Notes: a model not told the origin generated them from the letters alone. A stretch of DNA of 28,812 nt from Methanobacteriota archaeon (GCA_005878515.1 VBLZ01000072.1:1-28812); one strand, 5' to 3'. Shown: positions 8,132-15,807, numbered from the stretch's first letter. Numbers and translations are program-made.

Positions 8132-8797
8132 GTGCCGCGGCTGCGCGCCGTCCTGTTCGACATCGACGGGACGCTCCTCGACACGCGCGACGCGTGGGTC
8201 GCGGCATTTGATGCGGGTCTCGCGGCGATTCGCAAGACGTCAATCTCGGGGGCCGAGGCGGCGCAATGGATCGGCACGCCGATCGAGGTGATCTACGCCG
8301 AGCGGTGCGCTGTTGTGGGCGACGAACTCACGAAGGCGGTCCGTGAGTTTCAGCGAATCGAGGCCGAGTCCGTGCGCGACGGCATGCGGGCCTACCCGGG
8401 CGTTCGCGAGGCGATTGCCTCCCTGGTCGCATGGAAGCTCGCGGCCGTGACGAACAAGCGCCGGGACACCTCGATCGAGGCCCTCCGCGTCTCCGGGCTC
8501 CTCCCATTCTTCGCCCTCGTCCTCGGAGGGGATTCGGTGCCACACAAGAAGCCCGCGCCGGACCCAATCTTCGGGGCGGCGTCGGCGCTCCGGGTGCGGC
8601 CGGCGGAGTGCGCCGTCGTCGGAGACACGGAGAACGATGTCGTCGCGGGGAAGGCGGCGGGCGCTCGGACGATTGGTGTGACCTGGGGCTACGGCACCCG
8701 GGCGCGTCTCGAGGCCGCGGGCGTGGACTACCTGATCGAGACGCCCGATGCGTTGGCGCCACTCCTCCGGGCGCTCACGCCCAGTACGGCTGCCTGA
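8132..8797 (+). CDS. HAD-superfamily phosphatase (phosphoglycolate phosphatase-like)
   Basis: A 221-residue haloacid dehalogenase-type hydrolase. All four HAD motifs are present: LFDIDGTLLDT (nucleophile and acid aspartates), VTNK (motif II), a lysine in HKKPAPDP (motif III) and VVGDTENDVVAGKAAG (motif IV). An alpha-helical C1 cap lies between motifs I and II, as in phosphoglycolate phosphatases. The substrate is not determined by these motifs. The start is GTG at 8132, one base after the PUA stop; the frame stays open upstream but there overlaps the PUA gene. The 3' end overlaps the convergent flavoprotein gene by 23 bp. Confidence 0.9.
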   Translation: MPRLRAVLFDIDGTLLDTRDAWVAAFDAGLAAIRKTSISGAEAAQWIGTPIEVIYAERCAVVGDELTKAVREFQRIEAESVRDGMRAYPGVREAIASLVAWKLAAVTNKRRDTSIEALRVSGLLPFFALVLGGDSVPHKKPAPDPIFGAASALRVRPAECAVVGDTENDVVAGKAAGARTIGVTWGYGTRARLEAAGVDYLIETPDALAPLLRALTPSTAA

Positions 8798-9719
8798 GGT
8801 ACTTGTACACGGACATGACCGCGGTCACGGCCTCGCCGCACCCCGTCACGATTCGCTTATCCTTTCCGGGATACGAGACCATGTCGCCGCACGCGTAGAT
8901 CCCGCGGACGGACGTCGACATGTCCGCCTTCACGCGGATCAGGCGATCGCCTTCAAGCTCGACCCCCCAGCGGGGCAGGGGCGTGATCTTCGGTTCGAAG
9001 CCGATGTTGACGATCACCGAGTCGACGTCGAGGACCGTCTTCTTCAGCGTCCGGTTGTCGTATACGACGGCGCGCTCGACCTTCCCGTCCCCTTCGAGGC
9101 TCGTGACCTCGGCGTTGAAGAGCACCTCGATCGGGCTTTCCATCACGGCTTCGACGTTCTTCTCCATCGCCCGGAACTCTTCGCGGCGGTGGACGAGGAT
9201 CACTTTCTTCGCGGCCGCGACGATTTCGAGCGCGATCTCGAGGGCGCTGTCTCCGCCGCCGACGACGACCACCCGTTTCCCCTTGAACTCGCGGCGGTCC
9301 CGCACGCGGTACTCGACGCCTTTCGTCTCGAATTCCGCCTCGCCCGGCACGTCCAGGCGTTTCGGCTCGAACAGCCCCATCCCCATCGCGAGGATGATCG
9401 ATCGGCCTTCGTAGACGTTGCCTTGACGGGTCGCGAGCTTGAAGCCGGATGCCTGTCGCTGGACATCCACGACTTCCTCGGCCCGGATCTCGGCACCGCT
9501 CTCCCGTGAATGGAGGACGAACAACTGCGCGAGTTCGCCGCCCTCGATCGCGATGTAGCTCGGATAGTCGTACACGGACTTCGTCGGGTACAGCCACTCG
9601 AGCTGGCCGCCGGTCGCCTGCGCCTCGAGGATCAGGGTCGACAGCTTCCGGGTGCGGGCGTACACGCCGGCCGTCAAACCGGCGGGGCCACCCCCGACGA
9701 CGATGACGTCGTAGACCAT
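8775..9719 (-). CDS. Ferredoxin-NADP(+) reductase-like flavoprotein (thioredoxin-reductase fold)
   Basis: A 314-residue FAD/NAD(P) oxidoreductase of the thioredoxin-reductase fold: VIVVGGGPAGL at the N-terminus (FAD), VVVVGGGDSALE in the middle (NADPH), and GIYACGDM near the C-terminus (FAD). The redox CxxC that true thioredoxin reductases carry before the NADPH motif is absent; the segment reads VEYRVRDRREFKGKR. That segment and the ending YPGKDKRIVTGCGEAVTAV match type-2 ferredoxin-NADP reductases, so ferredoxin or another one-electron carrier is the likelier partner. I chose ATG 9719 over an upstream in-frame start because the FAD motif then begins near residue 4 and a TATA box lies about 30 bp upstream. 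Confidence 0.85.
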   Translation of the reverse strand: MVYDVIVVGGGPAGLTAGVYARTRKLSTLILEAQATGGQLEWLYPTKSVYDYPSYIAIEGGELAQLFVLHSRESGAEIRAEEVVDVQRQASGFKLATRQGNVYEGRSIILAMGMGLFEPKRLDVPGEAEFETKGVEYRVRDRREFKGKRVVVVGGGDSALEIALEIVAAAKKVILVHRREEFRAMEKNVEAVMESPIEVLFNAEVTSLEGDGKVERAVVYDNRTLKKTVLDVDSVIVNIGFEPKITPLPRWGVELEGDRLIRVKADMSTSVRGIYACGDMVSYPGKDKRIVTGCGEAVTAVMSVYKYLRQPYWA

Positions 9720-9744
9720 GAGCGCCAGCGACAAAGGCGCTTCC

Positions 9745-9753
9745 TTCTTAAAC
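9745..9753 (-). promoter_or_regulatory. TATA box for the flavoprotein gene
   Basis: Minus strand reads GTTTAAGAA, centred about 30 bp before the ATG at 9719 (leaderless spacing). Confidence 0.55.
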
Positions 9754-9768
9754 GTTGTCCCCGCAAGG

Positions 9769-9791
9769 GTGACCGTGGCACGAAAGGTCAC
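9769..9791 (-). promoter_or_regulatory. Nested inverted repeat upstream of the flavoprotein TATA box
   Basis: GTGACC (9769-9774) and GGTCAC (9786-9791) form six-base arms around an 11-bp spacer, and within them CGTG-G-CACG is a second dyad (9774-9782). The site ends about 16 bp upstream of the TATA box, where an archaeal activator or repressor would bind. The regulator is unknown. Confidence 0.4.
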
Positions 9792-9857
9792 GGCTATCTT
9801 ATGATGGAATGAATAATTATTGCAGGTTTCGGGAACCCGTTCGCAACGTCCGCGATA

Positions 9858-9867
9858 CCTTTAAATT
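9858..9867 (+). promoter_or_regulatory. TATA box for sepF
   Basis: CCTTTAAATT lies about 44 bp before the ATG at 9907, leaving room for a short leader that contains a purine-rich GAAGGGA. The remaining sequence back to 9792 is A/T-rich around 9799-9825 with no other feature I can name. Confidence 0.55.
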
Positions 9868-9906
9868 CGTGGTGTCGGCTATGGGGCGGCGCAGAAGGGA
9901 TGTGGC

Positions 9907-10284
9907 ATGGCCTTCATCAAAAAGCCATTCCGTCGGTTGTCCGAGGGCGCCGAGGCGGATACGTACATCGACTTAGGAGAGCTGAACTTCGAGGGCGAAG
10001 GCGGGGCCCTGGGTGAACCTGTCGAGCACCTGGTCAAGGTCGCGGAGGTGTACCGCTACGAGGACATCGCCGACCTCACGACCCACGTGTACAACGGGAA
10101 CATCCTGTTGATCGACTACACGAGCCTCGCGAGCGACGACCTCGCGCTCAAGCGCATCACGGCGGAACTGAAGAGCGCGGTCCGGGATTGCGGCGGGGAC
10201 GTCGCCGTCGTGGGCAAGAACGTCCTCATGGCGACTCCGGCTGGGATCAAGATCGACCGGGCGAAGATCAAGGGCGCCTTCTGA
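9907..10284 (+). CDS. sepF: Archaeal SepF (cell-division FtsZ membrane anchor)
   Basis: A 125-residue protein with a short basic/hydrophobic N-terminal tail (MAFIKKPFRRL), an acidic linker, and a C-terminal SepF/DUF552 domain containing IADLTTHVYNGNILLIDYTSL, LKRITAELKSAV and the closing GKNVLMATPAGIKI. Archaeal SepF tethers FtsZ to the membrane through such a tail. The size matches archaeal members. It lies alone behind its own promoter; the next gene, a KaiC-like ATPase, converges on it with no intergenic base. No ftsZ is in the window. Confidence 0.85.
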   Translation: MAFIKKPFRRLSEGAEADTYIDLGELNFEGEGGALGEPVEHLVKVAEVYRYEDIADLTTHVYNGNILLIDYTSLASDDLALKRITAELKSAVRDCGGDVAVVGKNVLMATPAGIKIDRAKIKGAF

Positions 10285-11163
10285 CTACGTCCGGCGACTC
10301 CACCGGGACGGCTTGGGCGCCTCGTACGGCTTCGCGGCGAAGCCTTTGTCATACGTCAGGACGAAGTAGTCGCGCGAATGGTTCGTGTGGCGCATCTTCG
10401 CGCACCGGAACAGCAATTGGACCCGTCCTTCCCCCGCGCCGCTGAACCGCAGTTCGAAGACGCCGTCCGCGAGGAACGAGACGTCGTTCGCGACGCCGCC
10501 CCGCGCCGGATCGACGTTCGCAATGACGTACGTCGTCACGCCCATCGACCGCAGGAAATGGAAGAAATGGAACAGTTCATTCCGGACGTCCTGCAGGTGA
10601 GCCATCGAGACGAGCACGTCCATCGTGTCGATGACGACGAGATCGATCTTCTCGCGCTGATTCCGTCGGACGAGGAAGTCTTTCAGCACCCGCAGCCAGT
10701 CCCGGATCTCCTCGGCGCCTTCGTGCTCGACGCGGAGGCGCGCGATGTCGACGAGGAAGTCTTCCTCGTTCCCGAGGCCGTGGTGGCGCATCGTCCGAAG
10801 GATCGACTCGCGGCTCTCCTCGACGGTCACGTAGACGCCGCGGCGACCCGCGGCGCGATTCTTGATCAGGATGTACAGCGCGAGCGACGTCTTCATCGAG
10901 CCGCCCGGTCCGGTGATTGCGATGACGCTGCCCTTCGGCACCCCGCCCTCGAGAGAGGTATCGAGGCGGCCGACGTAGGTCGGGAGGCGTTCGTCTCCGG
11001 GCGCCGGTCGCGCAGACTCGACGGCCAACGCGGCCACCTGCTCCCTCAGCCTCCGGACTTCGTCGCGCAGTTCCCGCAACTCGGCGTCCAGGTTCTCCGG
11101 CGGCTTCGCCGGCTCTCCGGGCTTCGGGGCCCGCACCCACTCCACGTCCACACCGTGCGCCAT
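10285..11163 (-). CDS. KaiC/RadA-like ATPase with N-terminal coiled coil (paralogue 1)
   Basis: A 292-residue RecA-fold ATPase of the KaiC/Rad55-like group. Residues ~22-48 are charged heptad-like sequence (LDAELRELRDEVRRLREQV), probably a coiled coil. The P-loop is GPGGSMKT (85-92), the paired glutamates are VTVEES (113-117) and Walker B is LVVIDT (175-180). The glycine before the catalytic lysine is replaced by methionine, as in the two paralogues downstream. Partners and substrate are unknown; the family includes circadian, chemosensory and DNA-repair proteins. The start is ATG 11163. It has a single ATPase domain, unlike cyanobacterial KaiC, which has two. Confidence 0.82.
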   Translation of the reverse strand: MAHGVDVEWVRAPKPGEPAKPPENLDAELRELRDEVRRLREQVAALAVESARPAPGDERLPTYVGRLDTSLEGGVPKGSVIAITGPGGSMKTSLALYILIKNRAAGRRGVYVTVEESRESILRTMRHHGLGNEEDFLVDIARLRVEHEGAEEIRDWLRVLKDFLVRRNQREKIDLVVIDTMDVLVSMAHLQDVRNELFHFFHFLRSMGVTTYVIANVDPARGGVANDVSFLADGVFELRFSGAGEGRVQLLFRCAKMRHTNHSRDYFVLTYDKGFAAKPYEAPKPSRWSRRT

Positions 11164-11300
11164 CCCGTAGCATAATGCGAACCGCGCGCGTTAACCTTTT
11201 GCCGAGGTCCATCGCACATCGATTCGACTATCAGGTCTGAGAGGGGGACCGCCATCGCCCGGGATGGTGAGAATCAACGGAGGGACGGCGGCGCAGAACT

Positions 11301-11309
11301 CTTAAATAG
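11301..11309 (+). promoter_or_regulatory. TATA box for the gene at 11345
   Basis: CTTAAATAG, about 40 bp before the ATG. The 181-bp divergent gap also holds a weaker A/T run (11191-11200) that could serve the minus-strand ATPase gene. Confidence 0.55.
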
Positions 11310-11344
11310 CATAGACCCCCCATAGGAGCCGCCCGAGGCGACCC

Positions 11345-11776
11345 ATGGCCGTGAAGACGAAGTCAGAGCGGGGACCGGCCGGGACGCTGACCGTCGACGA
11401 CCTCACGCGGGCAATCAAGAACTCGATCGACCGGACCGGGATGAAGGAGGAAGAGGCCCGGGCGATGGCCCAGCACGTCCTCAACTTCTTCGGCTACTCG
11501 GAACGGATCATCGACAACGTCCTCGAACCGGAAGACCGGGACGCGTTCTACATGCTCGAGGACTCCGGCATCCTGACGACGGAGAGGGAGGAGACGACCC
11601 TCTACGACGGCCGGGAATGGCGGATCCACTACTGGATGTTCCGCAAGGAACGGATCGCGGAACTCGTCGAGGCGCAAAAGGCCAAGGAAGAGGCCGAAAA
11701 GATGGGGTCCGTCTACGACGACGTCCCCGAAGACTTCTGGGCCTCCCGCAAGGAGAGGCCCGAGGCGCCGAAATAG
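11345..11776 (+). CDS. Conserved archaeal protein, possibly DUF6015 family
   Basis: A 143-residue acidic, soluble protein of unknown function. It starts with a basic tail, then TVDDLTRAIKNSI and EEEARAMAQHVLNFFGY (helical), then IDNVLEPEDRDAFYMLEDSGIL followed by TEREETTLYDGREWRIHYW, which reads like a small winged-helix or effector-domain hairpin. The tail is charged and probably helical. From memory this resembles the DUF6015 family of Thermoplasmatota; I cannot verify that. A role as a transcription-associated or adaptor protein is conceivable but unsupported. It is monocistronic behind a good TATA box and converges on the UPF0216 gene with a three-base gap. Confidence 0.72.
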   Translation: MAVKTKSERGPAGTLTVDDLTRAIKNSIDRTGMKEEEARAMAQHVLNFFGYSERIIDNVLEPEDRDAFYMLEDSGILTTEREETTLYDGREWRIHYWMFRKERIAELVEAQKAKEEAEKMGSVYDDVPEDFWASRKERPEAPK

Positions 11777-11779
11777 GCC

Positions 11780-12190
11780 TCAGCCGAAGGCGAGCTGCAC
11801 CGCGCCGCCGTGGCGCCGGACGAGATCCATCGCGAGCGAATGGGGTAAGGCCATCCGTCCGTCTCGGAACGGGAACGCCCGGCCGAACTTCTCGACGGCC
11901 CGCACGGCCTTGGCCCCTAGTTCGTCCGTGAGATAGGCGCTGTCCGAGTCCGCGGAGGCGACCAAGGTGAGGGGCAGTCGAAGGTCGTCCGCTTCTTCCC
12001 GCGTGAGGACCGCCGCATAACGGTCGAGGGCCGTCCGGTCGAACGGATGCGGGTCCCCCTCCCGCGTGCGGCACTCCGGCTCAGGCTCCGCGAGGAGTCG
12101 AGTCAAGGTCTTCTTCTCGACGACCAGCCCGGCGTTCAGCCGGCCGAGTTCGAATGAGATCCAGCGATCGATCGAACCGGGCGCGACCAC
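11780..12190 (-). CDS. UPF0216 (DUF61) family conserved archaeal protein
   Basis: A 136-residue protein of the archaeal UPF0216 family, function unknown. Family features are the opening IDRWISFELGRLNAGLVVEKKTLTRLL, the EGDPHPFDRTALDRYA segment, LRLPLTLVAS, and the closing motif with VRRHGGAVQLAFG. The frame stays open far upstream (to ~12877) but that part lies antisense to the membrane-protein gene and has shadow composition. I chose GTG at 12190, giving the normal family length. The 93-bp gap to the divergent gene holds A/T-rich patches but no clear TATA box. Confidence 0.8.
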   Translation of the reverse strand: MVAPGSIDRWISFELGRLNAGLVVEKKTLTRLLAEPEPECRTREGDPHPFDRTALDRYAAVLTREEADDLRLPLTLVASADSDSAYLTDELGAKAVRAVEKFGRAFPFRDGRMALPHSLAMDLVRRHGGAVQLAFG

Positions 12191-12283
12191 GGCGGGTTCT
12201 AGGCTCGCCGAACCTGAAAACCTTTCCGTGGGGCGAAAGTCTTTTGCGGAAATCAGGTGTTCCTTGCACGGAGGGAGGACGTT

Positions 12284-13228
12284 TTGGCAGCCTCTGCTGT
12301 CTGTCCGAAGTGCGGGTTCACGAATCAGCCCGGCGTTGCGTTTTGCGTTAATTGCGGGAGTTCGATGGCGGCCGCGGGGCCGGCCACGCGGGCTGCGCCC
12401 TCGGCTGGGACACCTCCGGCCGGCCCGTATCCGGCATACCCGGGCTACGCCCCTTACGCGTTCGGCCCCTCCCCGCTGGAAACGGATCGCCGTCGGCAAG
12501 TCGAGCGGATGAAGTGGGCGCTCCTTCTGGCACTGATTGGTTCGCTCATCTACTGGATTCCGTTCTTCTTGAATATAGTCGGGTTTGTCCTTTTCATCGT
12601 AGCAGCCATCCTGGCCATTTTGGGACGCAAAGCCTTCGGCTCGACTCATAGCCGAAACGTGATCCTGTCTGTCGTCGTCTTCGTTGTGGGGGTCGTGATC
12701 GCAGTTGGCGGAGCTTTTGTCGCTGGATTCACTGCCGTCTTTTCGATGGGCCCCTCCCCCACGCAGGCGCAATTCGCCGCCGCGGTGCGCGATGGCCTCA
12801 TGAACGGGCTGATCGTCGCTTCGATCGGAACGATGGTATACATTGTGTCTGCGGTCCTGTTCACGTTCGCGCTGCAAAAGAAGCCCGGCCGGATTGTTCT
12901 GTGGATTGGATACGCCGCGGCGCTCGGTGTCCAGCTCGCGACCTTGCTCGTGATTTTACCGTCGATTCCGAGCATCGCAGACCATGCAGCGAGCGTAGTG
13001 TTTTCGGGTGGTCAGTACGATCCGACGAAAATCGGCCGCGCGCTCGATGTGCCGACCTCGCCTGTGTCGCTGCTTGGCGTCGTGCCAGCGCTGTTGTTCG
13101 CCGGGGCCAACTACCTCGCTTGGTCGCGCATCAACAAAGGGGAAATCCCTCCTCCGTTGACGCCGCCAGGCATCCTGTCCGGGATTGACGCCCCAAGTCC
13201 GCCGGCTCCGCCGATCAATCCGATGTAG
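12284..13228 (+). CDS. Zinc-ribbon multispanning membrane protein
   Basis: A 314-residue protein with an N-terminal zinc ribbon (C-P-K-C near residue 7, then C-V-N-C about 15 residues on), a Pro/Ala/Gly-rich linker, and about six hydrophobic segments: one or two near residues 80-115, then near 125-155, 170-200, 205-230 and 265-285. The C-terminus is proline-rich. I chose TTG at 12284 because GGAGGGAGGAC at 12270-12280 is a strong Shine-Dalgarno site just upstream; a GTG at 12257 is also in frame. Third codon positions are visibly less GC-rich than in neighbours, which may mark recent acquisition. No transport motif is seen. Function unknown. Confidence 0.8.
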   Translation: MAASAVCPKCGFTNQPGVAFCVNCGSSMAAAGPATRAAPSAGTPPAGPYPAYPGYAPYAFGPSPLETDRRRQVERMKWALLLALIGSLIYWIPFFLNIVGFVLFIVAAILAILGRKAFGSTHSRNVILSVVVFVVGVVIAVGGAFVAGFTAVFSMGPSPTQAQFAAAVRDGLMNGLIVASIGTMVYIVSAVLFTFALQKKPGRIVLWIGYAAALGVQLATLLVILPSIPSIADHAASVVFSGGQYDPTKIGRALDVPTSPVSLLGVVPALLFAGANYLAWSRINKGEIPPPLTPPGILSGIDAPSPPAPPINPM

Positions 13229-13239
13229 GGGGCGCTGGC

Positions 13240-13959
13240 TCACTTCTTCTTCGAGATGACGTGGGTCACGAAAAACTTCTGGCCGTCGTGGTTCAACGCG
13301 AGCGCGTTGTGGTCGTGGTTCATCCAGCGCATCTTGATGCAGCGAAGCCGCAGCTGCACGTCCGTCTCCCCGACCTCGACCTGCCGCAGATTCAGGATCC
13401 CGTCCGCGAGGAAGTCTTCCCCCCATTGCGCGAGGCGCGTCGAGCCGAACGGTTGCTCGGCGATCAGGAACGTCGTGAGGCCGAGCTCCTTGATCGAGGA
13501 GAGGAAGTGGAACATCTCCCGCCGCGGCGTTTTGATCTCGGAGAGGGCGTACAGCGCCTCGAGGCTGTCCAGCCCGAGCACGCCGTACCCGCTCGAGCTC
13601 ACGGCTTCCTTGATGATCTCGAAGAGGATCGTGAACCAGTCTTTCGACGATTCCGACCGCTGGAGCCCGCGGCGGAGCTGGCCCATGTCGAGGATGTAGA
13701 CGCTGGACTCGTGGAGGTTCTTCATCCCCATCCGCGCGGCCCCGGCCTTGAGGCTGTCCATGTCCTGTTCCAGGCTCACGTACAGCGACTTGACGCCGTT
13801 CAGGCGCGCGTTCTCGTGCATCATCCAGAGGATGAGGGAGGTCTTCATCGTGCCCGGCGTGCCGGCGACGAGGACCGTGCTGCCCCGCGGGATCCCGCCG
13901 CCGAGGGCGCGGTCGAGTCCGTCGACATACGTCTGGAGAAGGGGGACTTCGATGTCCAT
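13240..13959 (-). CDS. KaiC/RadA-like ATPase (paralogue 2)
   Basis: A 239-residue single-domain RecA-fold ATPase. It opens with TYVDGLDRALGGGIPRGS, the usual KaiC-family lead-in, then the P-loop GTPGTMKT (33-40), catalytic glutamate in VSLEQD (61-66), Walker B in GVLGLDS (126-132), and a C-terminal LRCIKMRWMNHDHN strand-turn shared with its paralogues. A GTG at 13971 is also in frame but lies only about 17 bp from the TATA box at 13984-13992; the ATG at 13959 has leaderless spacing of about 29 bp. It is close in sequence to the ATPase at 14889-15590. No HTH or receiver domain is attached; function unknown. Confidence 0.84.
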   Translation of the reverse strand: MDIEVPLLQTYVDGLDRALGGGIPRGSTVLVAGTPGTMKTSLILWMMHENARLNGVKSLYVSLEQDMDSLKAGAARMGMKNLHESSVYILDMGQLRRGLQRSESSKDWFTILFEIIKEAVSSSGYGVLGLDSLEALYALSEIKTPRREMFHFLSSIKELGLTTFLIAEQPFGSTRLAQWGEDFLADGILNLRQVEVGETDVQLRLRCIKMRWMNHDHNALALNHDGQKFFVTHVISKKK

Positions 13960-13983
13960 CGTAGGCCGCACGACGAGGTCTTC

Positions 13984-13992
13984 GTTATAAAG
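13984..13992 (-). promoter_or_regulatory. TATA box for KaiC-like paralogue 2
   Basis: Minus strand reads CTTTATAAC, about 29 bp before ATG 13959. The site is nearly symmetrical and could also serve the divergent plus-strand gene, in which case an ATG at 13995 would lie upstream of the transcript. Confidence 0.6.
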
Positions 13993-14105
13993 CGATGGCG
14001 TCGCCGTTATCGAGGGAGATATTCATCGGTGACACTTATTCGCCGAAACCCGATTTCGGAAGGAATGCTTTTGTAGCCGCGGTCCGTTGCGCCCGGCGAG
14101 AAGGG

Positions 14106-14897
14106 ATGGCCAAGCGGGATGAGGCAGCCCTGAAGCTGCTCCGCTGGGAGCTCGAGGGCCATGGCAAGGTCGTCATGGAAGCGATGCTGCGCCACCCCGA
14201 CAAGAGCTTGGCCGAGGCCGTCGACCTGATCGAGCAAGAGGTTCCATCCTTGTCCGCGAGCGACCCGTCCGCCAACGAACCGTCCACCGAGATGCCCTCG
14301 CCCGTGGCCCCGTCGCGCGGCCGCTCCCCGCCGGAGCTGGACGCGTTGAGCCAGGAGTTCCAGACGTTCCGGCATCTCCTGCATCCGAAAGAGGCGAAAG
14401 AGGTCGAGGCGACCCTGAAGGAGCTCGTGCGAAGCCAGGACCGAGAGGCGATGACCGCCCTCCGACGGCGGCTGCGGGCGCTCTCCCTCCAGGCCGCGTT
14501 CTGGTCCGAGCTCGCCGCCGGCCACAAGGAGTCGAACGCGATCGCCCTCGTCATCCTGCGGAAAGGTCGCGAGGTCCTCGCGAAGGCCGGCGAGACGGCG
14601 TACCTCGACCAGCCCGAGGTCGCCGAGATGATCCGTCGGGAATCCGAGCGGCGGGCGAAAGGCACATACGTGCTGCATCTGCCGGTCGGCCGGCTCGTCG
14701 TGATGACGGGCGAGGGCGCATCGATCGCGGCGCTGTTCCGGCGGGCGCCCGGGAAGGACGTCGTGCAGGTCCTCGTGAAGACCGTCGAGGCGATCGAAGA
14801 GAACAAGGCCGCCGCGACAAAGACCTTCGGGAACGACAAGCTCGCGGCGAAGTATGCCGAGGCGCTCCTCAAGCTGCTCCAGAAGACCTCACTCTGA
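14106..14897 (+). CDS. Uncharacterised protein flanked by KaiC-like ATPases
   Basis: A 263-residue soluble protein I do not recognise. Residues 1-47 are helical (MAKRDEAALKLLRWELEG), 48-75 are a Ser/Pro/Ala-rich linker, about 80-180 are strongly helical and charged, and the last ~75 begin with YVLHLPVGRLVVMTGEGA, a possible beta hairpin of a profilin-like fold (weak guess). An in-frame ATG at 13995 would add 37 residues, but it lies only a few bases from the TATA box; the chosen ATG has GAGAAGGG just before it. The gene is divergent from one KaiC-like gene and overlaps the end of the other by nine bases. It may be a partner of those ATPases; only position supports this. Confidence 0.68.
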   Translation: MAKRDEAALKLLRWELEGHGKVVMEAMLRHPDKSLAEAVDLIEQEVPSLSASDPSANEPSTEMPSPVAPSRGRSPPELDALSQEFQTFRHLLHPKEAKEVEATLKELVRSQDREAMTALRRRLRALSLQAAFWSELAAGHKESNAIALVILRKGREVLAKAGETAYLDQPEVAEMIRRESERRAKGTYVLHLPVGRLVVMTGEGASIAALFRRAPGKDVVQVLVKTVEAIEENKAAATKTFGNDKLAAKYAEALLKLLQKTSL

Positions 14898-15590
14898 CGT
14901 CGGCCTGGCGATCTGAAAGCGGCCGTCGTCCCGGCTCAGCGCGAACGATCCGAGGGCATGCCGTGCGCGGCGCATCTTCACGCACCGCAGGCGCAACTGC
15001 ATGTCCGTCGCGCCTTTCGCGAAGTGGCCGAGGTACAGGATTCCGTCCGCGAGGAACTCCTCCTCGAACGACGAGAGCTTGCCATGGTCCCCGGACGGGA
15101 CCTCGGAGATCAGGAAGCACGTCGCGTGGAGGGACTTCAGGAACCCGAAGAAGTGGAAGAGCTCGCGGCGCGGGTTGTTCAGGCGGCTCAGGCTGTACAG
15201 GGCCGCGAGGCTGTCGATCGCGACGAGGTCGAACGCGTTCACGCGTACCCGCTGGTCGATGTACTTCTGGAGGACGTCGAGCCAGTTCTTCGTGATCTCT
15301 TCGTCCTTGTGCTCCAACCGGATCCGGCCGATGTCGAGGATGTACAGCTCCATGTCGTCTAGGCCGGTCATCCCGAGGTCCGTCATCGCGGCCCGCAGGT
15401 CCTCCTGGCTCTCCTCCAGCGTGATGTAGAGGGCCTTGGATCCGGCCTTCACGTTCTCGTACAGGATCGAGAATGTCAGCGCGGTCTTCATCGTGCCCGG
15501 CGTCCCGGCGACGAGGACGAGGGAACCGCGGGGGATGCCGCCGCCGAGCGCTTCGTCGAAGCCCTCGACGTAGGTCTTCATGCGGTCCAT
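14889..15590 (-). CDS. KaiC/RadA-like ATPase (paralogue 3)
   Basis: A 233-residue single-domain RecA-fold ATPase close to paralogue 2. It opens with KTYVEGFDEALGGGIPRGS; the P-loop is GTPGTMKT (29-36), the paired glutamates are ITLEES (56-61) and Walker B is LVAIDS (122-127). The C-terminus carries LRCVKMRRARH, the same strand-turn as in the other two copies. Methionine again replaces the last P-loop glycine. The start at ATG 15590 is about 32 bp from a TATA box at 15618-15626. Function unknown; single-domain KaiC paralogues are numerous in several archaeal lineages. Confidence 0.84.
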   Translation of the reverse strand: MDRMKTYVEGFDEALGGGIPRGSLVLVAGTPGTMKTALTFSILYENVKAGSKALYITLEESQEDLRAAMTDLGMTGLDDMELYILDIGRIRLEHKDEEITKNWLDVLQKYIDQRVRVNAFDLVAIDSLAALYSLSRLNNPRRELFHFFGFLKSLHATCFLISEVPSGDHGKLSSFEEEFLADGILYLGHFAKGATDMQLRLRCVKMRRARHALGSFALSRDDGRFQIARPTSE

Positions 15591-15617
15591 GGGAGGACGT
15601 CGAACGAGCCGGATGGC

Positions 15618-15626
15618 GCTATAAAG
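15618..15626 (-). promoter_or_regulatory. TATA box for KaiC-like paralogue 3
   Basis: Minus strand reads CTTTATAGC, about 32 bp before ATG 15590. The 217-bp divergent gap beyond it holds the CDP-archaeol synthase promoter and nothing else I recognise. Confidence 0.6.
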
Positions 15627-15773
15627 GGGTGGTGGGGAGATTATCAGAGATGGAAGCAGCCTGCCCGATGGGACGCGCCCTTCTCCATTGAAGGTCCGCC
15701 TTCTCGCGGCTTTCGATCTCTGAAGCCAGGTAAATCAGAGAGCGGATGTTCCGCATCGTTCGGAGCGGGGTTA

Positions 15774-15783
15774 CCTATATGCT
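15774..15783 (+). promoter_or_regulatory. TATA-like box for CDP-archaeol synthase
   Basis: ACCTATATGC, centred about 30 bp before the ATG at 15808, again leaderless spacing. Confidence 0.5.
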
Positions 15784-15807
15784 CGGCACGAACCTACGCC
15801 GGTCGCG

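Noticed and set aside
9201..9207. CACTTTC inside the flavoprotein gene
   Set aside because: A seven-base match within coding sequence, without the rest of the element; expected by chance.
12228..12241. GACTTTCGCC on the minus strand upstream of UPF0216, resembling the repair-promoter element
   Set aside because: Only the ACTTTC core matches, with no C-rich tail and no TATA box at the right spacing.
12191..12877. Long upstream extension of the UPF0216 frame
   Set aside because: Lies antisense to the zinc-ribbon membrane protein and has low-complexity, shadow-like composition.
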